Below, in pieces: positions 44,294 through 52,012 of a stretch of 64,000 nt of DNA (position 1 is its first letter; each line of letters starts with the position of its first letter). Source of the stretch: Yeguia hominis (GTDB lineage: Bacteria; Bacillota; Clostridia; Oscillospirales; Acutalibacteraceae); the NCBI RefSeq assembly GCF_014384705.1, contig NZ_JACRSN010000018.1, forward strand, positions 7,756 to 71,755. Direction: 5' to 3'. The translations under genes were made by a program, and so were the position numbers. The notes below the pieces were generated by a model. That model was not told where the DNA came from, made no database searches, and saw only the letters and a list, made by a program, of their open reading frames with translations.

Positions 44294-45672
44294 AAACAGT
44301 TGGAAAACGCTCTCTTTTCCTCTACCTGATCGCCGCTGGATTTCTGGTCGGAATGATGTGGTTTCTCATCCGGCTCATTTTAAATGGAAGCGACTGGGTC
44401 TCCCAGCCTTACAACGGATACCTGATGTCCGGTGAATCCTACACGGTTGCCGGGGATATCCTAGACCGTAACGGGGAAACGCTTGCGACCAGCAAAGAAG
44501 GCGCGCGCACCTATGCGCTTGACGATCTGACCCGCAAGGCGGTCCTGCATACTGTCGGCGACACAGACGGCTACATTTCCACCAGCATTCAGCAGCTTTA
44601 CCGTTCTGAGCTTTCCGGTTATAATTTCTTTACCGGGCTTGCCTCTCCTACCGGAACAAGCAGCGGAAACACCGTTACGCTCACGATTGACAGCACGCTC
44701 TGCCAGACCGCTTATGAACTTTTGGGCGGCAAAAAGGGCGCGGTTTTTCTGTACAACTACACAACCGGAGAAACGCTTTGCAAGGTCAGCGCACCGTCCT
44801 TCGACCCTGAAAACGTGCCGGAAGATCTCGAATCGAATGACTATTACGACGGCGCCTATCTCGACCGGACGCTTTCCAGCGCCTTTACGCCGGGGTCCAT
44901 TTTCAAGGTTGTCACAACAGCCTGTGCCATTGAAAATCTTCCCGATTGGGAAACCGAAGAATATACCTGTTCCGGTTCTGTCGTCATCGGCGACAATGAA
45001 ATTACCTGTCTCGGAGAGCACGGAACCATTGGCATTGCGGAAGGGCTCAAAGTCTCCTGCAATGTGGTCTTTGCGGAACTTGCCGTGCAATTGGGCGCGG
45101 AAAAGATGTCTGAAACAGCAAAAGAGCTGGGCTTTAACAGCGCGCTGACCTTTGATGGTATTGATCTCGCCGAAAGCGTTTATCAGGTTGAACGTGCCAA
45201 AAGCAACGAGCTCGCCTGGTCCGGAATCGGGCAATACACCGATCTGGTGAACCCCTGCCATATGGCAATGCTGATGGGCGCAATCGCCAACGATGGGACG
45301 CCGGTTGAACCTTATGTGGTCAAAAAAATCACCAACGCGATTGGAATCCCGGTCAAATCCGGAGCCACGAAAAAGCTCTCACCGTTTTTGGATCGGCAGA
45401 CTGCCCGCACGCTCCAGACGCTTCTGCGGGCAAATGTCGAAGAATATTATGGCGACGATCTGTTTCCCGGCATGGAGGTTTGCGCAAAAACCGGAACCGC
45501 ACAGGTCGGCGAGGGTCGGGAGGACACGGCCTGGATGATCGGTTTTTCTGAAAATAACGATACGCCCTATGCATTCGCGGTCGTTGTAGAGGAAGGCGGG
45601 TTTGGAATCTCCGCAGCCGCACCGATTGCAAGCGCGCTGATGCAGGCGCTCGCAGAAGCCGCCGCTTCTTAA
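44290..45672 (+). CDS. Class B penicillin-binding protein (PbpA-type transpeptidase)
   Basis: A 460-residue protein with one N-terminal helix (LFLYLIAAGFLVGMMWFLI) and a transpeptidase domain. Active-site motifs: SIFK (Ser near 202), SCN (near 256) and KTGTAQ (near 400). Its length and the short N-terminal region resemble PbpA of actinobacteria and clostridia, which work with a RodA. The ATG overlaps the SEDS stop (ATGA), so the pair is produced together. Confidence 0.93.
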   Translation: MKTVGKRSLFLYLIAAGFLVGMMWFLIRLILNGSDWVSQPYNGYLMSGESYTVAGDILDRNGETLATSKEGARTYALDDLTRKAVLHTVGDTDGYISTSIQQLYRSELSGYNFFTGLASPTGTSSGNTVTLTIDSTLCQTAYELLGGKKGAVFLYNYTTGETLCKVSAPSFDPENVPEDLESNDYYDGAYLDRTLSSAFTPGSIFKVVTTACAIENLPDWETEEYTCSGSVVIGDNEITCLGEHGTIGIAEGLKVSCNVVFAELAVQLGAEKMSETAKELGFNSALTFDGIDLAESVYQVERAKSNELAWSGIGQYTDLVNPCHMAMLMGAIANDGTPVEPYVVKKITNAIGIPVKSGATKKLSPFLDRQTARTLQTLLRANVEEYYGDDLFPGMEVCAKTGTAQVGEGREDTAWMIGFSENNDTPYAFAVVVEEGGFGISAAAPIASALMQALAEAAAS

Positions 45673-45697
45673 CACAAAAAACCATAAATCAAAAATG

Positions 45698-45746
45698 AAA
45701 GAACCGCTGGCCTGCAACGAAATTGCAGAACCGGCGGTTCTTTTTT
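45698..45746 (+). terminator. FHA-RodA/PBP operon terminator
   Basis: AAAGAACCGC pairs with GCGGTTCTTT, extended by GG/CC, then TTTT. It lies 26 bases after the PBP stop. Confidence 0.8.
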
Positions 45747-45781
45747 GTTTTTTATGCTGGAAGAAGACAGCGCTTCCCGGA

Positions 45782-46468
45782 TTATTCCGCGTTTCGGCCG
45801 GCAATTCCGATCCGGTCTGCAATTTTGAGGATTTCCGATGCTTCCGAAACAATCTCCGCCGCATGGCTCTCTTCCAGTTCTTTCCGGTCGCGGAAGCCCC
45901 AAAGAACCCCAATCGTGTGCATTCCCGCAGCATTTCCCGTCTGCATATCCACATTGGTGTCGCCGATATACAGGCATTCCTCCGGTAAGACGCCCAAGCG
46001 TTCTGCCGTCAGCAGTGCGCCGTCCGGCGCCGGTTTTTTCGGAATCGCATCTTTTTGCCCAAGCACAGAGGCAAACGACCCCTCCGGGAACAACGCCTGG
46101 ATCACAAGCTGCGTCATGGCATCCGGTTTATTGGAAAGCACCGCGCACAAAATTCCGCGTTCTCCCAGCGCCTTAACCAGTTCCGGAATTCCGGGATACG
46201 AAACAGTGCGGTAAAGCGGTGTCGCCGCATACAAGTCATCGTAGGTTTTCCGGACGCGTAAAACCGTTTCTTCGTCGAAGGAGCCTACAGAGCGCGTAAG
46301 CATCCGCCGGATCAGTCGATCCGCGCCGTTTCCGACCATCTGTTTATACGCCTCGGTTTCGACCGGCGCAAATCCGTTGCGCTCCAAGGCCGTATTTCCA
46401 AACCAAGCCAGTGATTGTAGGGTATCGGCAAGTGTGCCGTCCAAATCAAAAATGCACGCACGAATCAT
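45782..46468 (-). CDS. HAD-family phosphatase, phosphoglycolate-phosphatase-like
   Basis: A 228-residue HAD enzyme: motif I CIFDLDGTLADTL, motif II AVLSNKPDA, Lys in IPKKPAPDG and motif IV CLYIGDTNVDMQTG. The helical cap at about 15-85 fits the Gph/PGP group. The start at 46468 (MIRACIFDLDG) follows AGAGGTGG. Substrate could be 2-phosphoglycolate or another phosphorylated metabolite. Confidence 0.87.
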   Translation of the reverse strand: MIRACIFDLDGTLADTLQSLAWFGNTALERNGFAPVETEAYKQMVGNGADRLIRRMLTRSVGSFDEETVLRVRKTYDDLYAATPLYRTVSYPGIPELVKALGERGILCAVLSNKPDAMTQLVIQALFPEGSFASVLGQKDAIPKKPAPDGALLTAERLGVLPEECLYIGDTNVDMQTGNAAGMHTIGVLWGFRDRKELEESHAAEIVSEASEILKIADRIGIAGRNAE

Positions 46469-46775
46469 TTGCGCCACCTCTGCCTTCTTCCTGTGTTCTG
46501 AAAATTCAATTTCTCCCATACAGGCGGGATATCCCGGCTGCATACGGCTTATACTTTACCATACCCCTTTTGAAAAAGCAACGTTTCCGTTTTAAAATTT
46601 CGTCATAATTCGGGCAAAATTTGTTATCAAAAGAATCAGGAAACCATAAACTGATTTTCACACTCTTTTCACATTGTCCCCGTATCATAGGAACCAATGA
46701 AAAAGATTTCAGGATCCGCTCCTTTTCGGGAACGGATGAACCATCAGACTTTACTTCGAGAAAGGAATGACATAT

Positions 46776-48188
46776 ATGATGAACACAGATCCGAACCTCA
46801 ATCAAACCAACACACCGAACACCCAGAACACACCATCCAATCCGACTTCCAATCCCTCGTATCAGTCGGAATATCACTGGCAGGGAAGCTCTTATTCCTA
46901 TCATCCGCAGCAGTCAGCTCCCTACTATGCCAGCATTTCCAAACCGGTAAAAACACCGGAGCAGAAAAAGAAAAGCCGGAAAGCGGGAAAAATTGTCGCC
47001 GCAATCGCCGCAGTTCTGGTATGCTGCGCAATTGTTTCGGGCGGAACGTTAGCTGCTTTTATCGGACTGATTAACCACGGTACCATCACCCTGCAGAACA
47101 CCGGCACTGAAGCAAATCCTGCCTATACCATTACGAAACTGATCGACAACAGCAACAAAGAGACCATGGGCGCTGCGTCGGGAAGTGTTTCGGAGCTGAC
47201 AACACAGGAAATAGCAGCAAAAATTTTGCCTTCGATTGTCTGCATCCAGAACTACCAGATCACCAATAATACCCAAAACGGCATCTTCGGCGCATTTGGA
47301 AACAACGGGCAGCAAAACGGCGATTCCTCCAGCGACACGGGCAACGTCTCTCCGGCCGGGGAAGGCTCCGGAATTATTGCATCCTCTGACGGCTATATCA
47401 TCACAAACCATCACGTCGTGGAAAACGCAACGTCGCTCAAGGTCATTACCTATGACGGAAAAACCTATGAAGCCAAACTCATCGGCAGCGACAGCGTCAC
47501 CGATCTTGCCGTGATTAAAATTGAAGCCGAAAACCTTACAGCAGCAGAGTTTGGTTCTTCCTCCGATCTGAAGATCGGCGATACCGTTGTCGCAGCGGGC
47601 AATCCGGGCGGCATGGAATTCAGCTTCAGCACCACTGTCGGCTATGTTTCCGCACTGAACCGTTCCGTGACAAACAGTACGACCGGATACACGATGGACT
47701 GCATCCAGACAGACGCGGCGGTAAACCCCGGTAACTCCGGCGGTGCGCTGGTAAATGTTTACGGCCAGGTGGTCGGCATTGTCTCTTCGAAGATCGTCTC
47801 GGAAGCCTATGAAGGGTTGAGTTTTGCGATTCCGATTGACTCTGCACAAAGCGTCATCAGCGATCTGAAAGCCTACGGATACGTCAAGGACCGCGCAGTT
47901 CTCGGGATCACCGGCGGCTATGTGGACAGCATGACCGCACGCTTCTATGGTATTTCTTCCGGCTGGTACGTCAACAGTGTGACAAATGACTCTGTGAATG
48001 AGGCCGGAATCCGCCAGGGAGATGTCATCACCGAAATTGACGGAACGGAAGTAACCTCTTCCACCGTACTTTCCGCTGCAATTGCTGCGAAAAAACCGGG
48101 TGATACGGTTACGCTTACCATTTCCAGAGCGCTGACCGGCGACACCTTTACCGCAGAGGTCACTTTGATGGAATCCAACGGCCAGTAA
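46776..48188 (+). CDS. htrA: HtrA/DegP-family serine protease with PDZ domain
   Basis: A 470-residue membrane-anchored protease. A Asn/Pro/Gln/Ser-rich cytoplasmic N-terminus of about 65 residues precedes a transmembrane helix (IVAAIAAVLVCCAIVSGG). The trypsin-like domain has the triad His near 212 (ITNHHVVENA), Asp near 243 (DLAVIKIE) and Ser near 320 (GNSGGALVN). A PDZ domain ends the protein (AGIRQGDVITEIDGTEV). It degrades misfolded exported proteins. ATG 46776 gives the better spacing to GAAAGGA. Confidence 0.93.
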   Translation: MMNTDPNLNQTNTPNTQNTPSNPTSNPSYQSEYHWQGSSYSYHPQQSAPYYASISKPVKTPEQKKKSRKAGKIVAAIAAVLVCCAIVSGGTLAAFIGLINHGTITLQNTGTEANPAYTITKLIDNSNKETMGAASGSVSELTTQEIAAKILPSIVCIQNYQITNNTQNGIFGAFGNNGQQNGDSSSDTGNVSPAGEGSGIIASSDGYIITNHHVVENATSLKVITYDGKTYEAKLIGSDSVTDLAVIKIEAENLTAAEFGSSSDLKIGDTVVAAGNPGGMEFSFSTTVGYVSALNRSVTNSTTGYTMDCIQTDAAVNPGNSGGALVNVYGQVVGIVSSKIVSEAYEGLSFAIPIDSAQSVISDLKAYGYVKDRAVLGITGGYVDSMTARFYGISSGWYVNSVTNDSVNEAGIRQGDVITEIDGTEVTSSTVLSAAIAAKKPGDTVTLTISRALTGDTFTAEVTLMESNGQ

Positions 48189-48212
48189 TTCTGACAAACC
48201 CATTCAATTAAA

Positions 48213-48256
48213 AACGATCCGGAAAGACCCAAACGTTCTTTCCGGATCGTTTTTTG
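48213..48256 (+). terminator. htrA terminator
   Basis: A perfect 15-bp stem (AACGATCCGGAAAGA with TCTTTCCGGATCGTT) followed by TTTT. Confidence 0.88.
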
Positions 48257-48270
48257 CGAAGTTTTTGGGA

Positions 48271-49527
48271 TTAGTTCTCCATTAGGAGGACCAAACTGCG
48301 AGGCATTATAGTCACCGCAGAATCTGCCGGTACGGCGTCCGGCGCTTCCGGCGTCGCCATCAGGAACTGCTCGACGCCTTTCTCCAGCCGTGCTTTTACA
48401 GAAATCGGCTCATCTGTCAGGTTGGCCATCACAATTCCCTGTTTCCCGTCCGACCGATTGTAGACAGCATACGGATAGTGCACCGCGCCGTCCGCTGTCG
48501 TTACGCTGCCTTCCTGCGTATCCCGGAATTCTCCGTCCCAAAGATACGACCGATACCGCAGCCGCAGCGCATCCGCCAGTTTTCCGTAGGACAACGTCAG
48601 GGGGAAATCCCCCACATTTCCTTTGAACTGATATGGTTCATAGCTTGTAATAAGGCGCAGAACCACATTCATATTAATGGCATCCCGGTCATTGTGTCCC
48701 CATGCGCTTGCCATAATCGGAAAATACGGATCGACATACCGCTGCACCGGCACATACGGCCAGTTTTTGTTCACAATATTGTGCGTACTGATCCGGAAAT
48801 ACGAAAATCCATAATACTGGTGCTGCAGATCCCAGCCGTCCTCGCACAAAAGCAGGAAATCCTCATTTCCGGCTGCGTCGCAGACTTCCCGCAGATCTTT
48901 GGCAAGCTTCAGATCTCCATGATAGTTGTTCGCCGGCGTCTCGTGCCCGTGCGTATCCGAAAAACAATACGGCATATCGTAGTGCGACTGCGGCTCGTCG
49001 TAAATGACACCAGACGCTCCGACATCCAGACAGTACTGCATCTGCTTTTTGCAGATTTCCCGATACGCCTTGCTTTGCAGGCACATTATCGCCAGCCGAT
49101 GCGTATTGATTCCCGACAGGTTGGAGATATTCTCATAATAGTAGCCCGAAAAGCTATGGATATCTCCGTAAATATCCCGGCTTGCGTAGTCCTTCAGTTC
49201 ATTTCGGAACCAGTCCGTTCTCGTATCGGCGAACAGGTATTTGGTATACAGAACCACCTTGACCCCCATCGCTTCCACTTCTGCGACTGCCGTCTTTAAA
49301 TCTTCCAGCGACCCCAAACGCGGCTCAATGCTGTGATCCGGCAGGCATCCGTCCTGCCCTTCCCGTGTCCAGCCGACAATCTGCAACGCGCGGATCCCAT
49401 TTTCTGCGCATTCCCGGCCGACGCGCACCAGATCCCGATAATTAAATCGGTATCCTTCGCCGTAATTGCACATCTGAATTTCAAACCAGGCGTGCGGCTC
49501 CAGCGCCCATTTAGGCACTTTCGGCAT
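48271..49527 (-). CDS. DUF6259-like glycoside hydrolase, C-terminal part after an amber codon
   Basis: A 418-residue frame with a barrel-like domain (IRALQIVGWTREGQDGCLPD, VKVVLYTKYLFADTRTDW, SGVIYDEPQSHYDMPYCF, FLLLCEDGWDLQHQYYGF) and a C-terminal beta domain. It continues directly, after one TAG, from the frame at 49534-50367. An ATG at 49527 exists, but it follows immediately after the stop and has no clear ribosome site, so independent translation is doubtful. It resembles catalytic domains of uncharacterised DUF6259 proteins; substrate unknown. Confidence 0.7.
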   Translation of the reverse strand: MPKVPKWALEPHAWFEIQMCNYGEGYRFNYRDLVRVGRECAENGIRALQIVGWTREGQDGCLPDHSIEPRLGSLEDLKTAVAEVEAMGVKVVLYTKYLFADTRTDWFRNELKDYASRDIYGDIHSFSGYYYENISNLSGINTHRLAIMCLQSKAYREICKKQMQYCLDVGASGVIYDEPQSHYDMPYCFSDTHGHETPANNYHGDLKLAKDLREVCDAAGNEDFLLLCEDGWDLQHQYYGFSYFRISTHNIVNKNWPYVPVQRYVDPYFPIMASAWGHNDRDAINMNVVLRLITSYEPYQFKGNVGDFPLTLSYGKLADALRLRYRSYLWDGEFRDTQEGSVTTADGAVHYPYAVYNRSDGKQGIVMANLTDEPISVKARLEKGVEQFLMATPEAPDAVPADSAVTIMPRSLVLLMEN

Positions 49528-49533
49528 CCGGAA

Positions 49534-50367
49534 CTAGGTTTTTCGCCACGCTTTATAGAGATCCATTCCTTTATGCCAGCTGCCCGCAAACGGACATACG
49601 GCAATCGGCGGAAGCGTTTCGGTATGTCCCGGCTTTGTGTACAGCAGGTGCGTCGCAAAAAAGTTCAGCCAGCTTCTGTATGCTCCATGGTCTGCGGCAT
49701 TCTCCAAATTACAGACAAAGGATCCCGCCACTGCCGGACGCGCTTCATAACAGAATACGGTCATCTTTTTCGCTTCTGTATCGTGGCACCCGAAGTAGAT
49801 GCCCTCCCGCTCTGCACAAAACAGCGAAAAATTGCTTTTGGGCGTTTCCACTTGCTGCAATGGATAAACCCGTCCCCAATATCCCCGGGTATAGTCAAAA
49901 TTCGGATACAGCTCTTCTACCTTCATTCCGCCGTATGTCCAGTACATCTGGTCGATCCGCCGGTTTCCTGCCGGGCGTTCCAGCTCTCCGATAAACGGAT
50001 ATTTCACATCCTCGATTCGATACGGAGAATGATTTTCGACCTCGCCGCCAAACAATAATCCCTGTTCCGCAAGCTGTACGGTTGCCGTAAATTTGACATC
50101 CACTCTGCCGGCTAGCGCCGTCTCTACGCCGTCCCATACAAACGTCACGCAGTCTCCGTCCCGGTGCCACTGCGTAACCTTCTGTTTCCGGCCGTCTACG
50201 GGGCTGCATTGCCTGCCCGGAATCGGAATCAGCATCTCAAACGAAGCCGTGTTTTCGTTGTTCCGCTGGATTTCCCAGCCAGTCTGTAAGCTTTTCAGTC
50301 CAATCAGTTTCCCGTATTCGGTTTCAAACCGCGCTTCCATAATTTTGTTTTTCAGGATGATTTCCAT
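49534..50367 (-). CDS. DUF6259-like glycoside hydrolase, N-terminal part ending at an amber codon
   Basis: A 277-residue beta-sandwich-type domain (MEIILKNKIMEARFETEYGK to LYKAWRKT). The frame stops at a single TAG and then continues in frame as FRMPKVPKWALEPHAW, so both pieces were one protein of about 697 residues. TAG is one base from TGG (Trp), which would give KTWFR. Probably a nonsense mutation; the gene pair is likely inactive. No transport genes accompany it here. Confidence 0.7.
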   Translation of the reverse strand: MEIILKNKIMEARFETEYGKLIGLKSLQTGWEIQRNNENTASFEMLIPIPGRQCSPVDGRKQKVTQWHRDGDCVTFVWDGVETALAGRVDVKFTATVQLAEQGLLFGGEVENHSPYRIEDVKYPFIGELERPAGNRRIDQMYWTYGGMKVEELYPNFDYTRGYWGRVYPLQQVETPKSNFSLFCAEREGIYFGCHDTEAKKMTVFCYEARPAVAGSFVCNLENAADHGAYRSWLNFFATHLLYTKPGHTETLPPIAVCPFAGSWHKGMDLYKAWRKT

Positions 50368-50464
50368 ATAAAATGCATTCGCCTCCCATCAGCCAAAAGC
50401 TGTTTGGGTTCATTTTATCCTGAAATTCATTTGATTGCCATGTATATTTTGGGGATCTTGCTGC

Positions 50465-51121
50465 TCATAAAAGTGTAAACCGATTTTTCTGAAACCGTAT
50501 GGAGCCTTCTTTCTGCATTCGGCACAATACGGCAGAAAGTGCGCTGCGGTCCGCTGCAAGGTAGTCCGCCATCTGCTGCCGATTAAACGAAATCGTAAAG
50601 GTATTGCTTTTCGCAAGAAGCGCCTGCTCAGATAAAAATGACCAGACTTTCTCCCGCAGGCTTCTACAGGAAAGATGTTGAATCCGGCCAGTTAAAAAAA
50701 TATTTTTCTGTGCCAAAATCCGCAAAAGATTTCCAGCCACCTGGGCGTGTACCGGACATGACCGCTCCCCAAAGGAAAATAGATGTTCCGGATTCATCCA
50801 TAAAATGACCGACTGCTCCGATGTTTCCGCCGCTACGGTCAGCGGGCGTCCGGCACATGCAAACGCCTCGGCAAACAGATTGCCCGGCAAAAGCTGTGAC
50901 AGCAGCGTTTGGTTCCCGTCGGGATCCTCCCGACAAATCTGCACCGCACCGGAGCACACCAGTCCAAACCGGCGGGAGAAATCTCCCGGCGACAAGATTC
51001 TCTCCCCTTTTCGGTATGTTTTTTCCTCTGCCTGCAAGCAGGAAAAAACCTGACGGTATGCGGATTCTTCGATTCCATAAAAAAGCGGCAGACTTCGAAA
51101 ATCAATTTTGTTTTTTTCCAT
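50465..51121 (-). CDS. Crp/Fnr-family transcriptional regulator
   Basis: A 218-residue regulator: an N-terminal cyclic-nucleotide-binding-like beta-roll (YRKGERILSPGDFSRRFGLVCSG), a dimerisation helix, and a C-terminal HTH (FNRQQMADYLAADRSALSAVL). There is no N-terminal Cys cluster of FNR type. AAAGGAG precedes the ATG at 51121. It is divergent from a 4Fe-4S protein gene, as seen for HcpR-like regulators of nitrosative stress and redox genes; that assignment is inferred. Confidence 0.9.
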   Translation of the reverse strand: MEKNKIDFRSLPLFYGIEESAYRQVFSCLQAEEKTYRKGERILSPGDFSRRFGLVCSGAVQICREDPDGNQTLLSQLLPGNLFAEAFACAGRPLTVAAETSEQSVILWMNPEHLFSFGERSCPVHAQVAGNLLRILAQKNIFLTGRIQHLSCRSLREKVWSFLSEQALLAKSNTFTISFNRQQMADYLAADRSALSAVLCRMQKEGSIRFQKNRFTLL

Positions 51122-51134
51122 GGCTGCTCCTTTC

Positions 51135-51176
51135 GTTGTAACGACAACCGATTTTTCATTTTTTCTCGATTATAAT
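51135..51176 (+). promoter_or_regulatory. Crp/Fnr-type palindrome and promoter of the 4Fe-4S gene
   Basis: GTTGT, AACG, ACAAC (51135-51148) is a perfect 5-4-5 inverted repeat. TATAAT follows at 51171-51176. If transcription starts 7 bases after the -10, the palindrome centre lies at about -41.5, the class II activator position. It lies between the two divergent genes, next to the regulator's own ribosome site. Confidence 0.65.
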
Positions 51177-51229
51177 ACAAACAGAACCCAAAAGAAACCC
51201 TTTCGATTTTCCAAAAGGAGGACGATGTT

Positions 51230-51937
51230 ATGATCCGCAAAATCATTCAAATTGATTCTGAAAAATGCACCGGCTGCGGCCTTTGTGCCGAAGCCTGCCA
51301 CGAAGGCGCCATCGGTATGGTCGACGGGAAAGCCAAGCTTCTGCGCGAAGATTACTGCGACGGTCTCGGAGACTGCCTGCCCGCCTGTCCGGCAGACGCC
51401 ATTTCCTTTGTAGAACGGGAAGCCCCGGCATATGATGCGGAAGCCGTCAAAGCAGCACAGGCTGAGAAGGCCGCAATGCCTGAGACACTTCCCTGCGGGT
51501 GCCCCGGAACACACGCCAAAACCATTACGCACACACATGCACCGCATTCGGACGCACCTGCTCCGGCGGCGGAAAGCCGGCTTTCCCAGTGGCCGGTACA
51601 GATTAAGCTGATTCCGACACGCGCCCCCTATCTTGACGGCGCCAATCTGCTTGTCGCAGCAGACTGTACCGCCTATGCCTACGGAGATTTTCATAATCGC
51701 TTCATCCGGAACCGTATCACGCTGATCGGATGCCCCAAGCTCGATGAAGGAGATTATACAGAAAAGCTGACGGAAATCCTCCGGCAAAACGAGATCCGCA
51801 GTCTGACAATCGTCCGCATGGAAGTTCCCTGCTGCGGCGGCATTGAACAGGCGGCCAAAACCGCGCTGCAAAACAGCGGGAAATTCATCCCGTGGCAAGT
51901 CTGCACGGTTTCCACAGACGGAACGCTGCTGGACTAA
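51230..51937 (+). CDS. 4Fe-4S dicluster ferredoxin-type protein
   Basis: A 235-residue protein. The first 60 residues carry two cluster motifs, CTGCGLCAEACHEGA and a second CDGLGDCLPACPADAI, as in 8Fe ferredoxins. A His-containing linker (CGCPGTHAKTITHTHAPHSD) and a C-terminal domain of about 140 residues with conserved Cys follow (DCTAYAYGDFHNRFI, VPCCGGIEQAA). Similar proteins accompany Crp/Fnr regulators and hybrid-cluster protein genes in clostridia, but hcp is not adjacent here. AAAAGGAGG precedes the start. Confidence 0.85.
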   Translation: MIRKIIQIDSEKCTGCGLCAEACHEGAIGMVDGKAKLLREDYCDGLGDCLPACPADAISFVEREAPAYDAEAVKAAQAEKAAMPETLPCGCPGTHAKTITHTHAPHSDAPAPAAESRLSQWPVQIKLIPTRAPYLDGANLLVAADCTAYAYGDFHNRFIRNRITLIGCPKLDEGDYTEKLTEILRQNEIRSLTIVRMEVPCCGGIEQAAKTALQNSGKFIPWQVCTVSTDGTLLD

Positions 51938-51984
51938 GTCTCCAAATCTAAAACAGACGCTGAATTTTGTAGCGTATTTCAAAA

Positions 51985-52012
51985 AAGGCAGCCGCTCGCG
52001 TGCGGCTGCCTT
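51985..52012. terminator. Terminator hairpin, left copy of the 28-bp IS1182 target duplication
   Basis: GGCAGCCGC and GCGGCTGCC around TCGCGT, flanked by AA and TT. It is preceded by an A-run and lies after the 4Fe-4S gene. The same 28 bases recur at 53507-53534 on the far side of the IS element. Confidence 0.85.

Noticed and set aside
49534..49536. Pyrrolysine or other recoded TAG in the glycoside-hydrolase-like gene
   Set aside because: The expected residue is Trp by its one-base neighbour TGG, no recoding signal or methyltransferase context is present, and several other genes here can be explained by ordinary decay.
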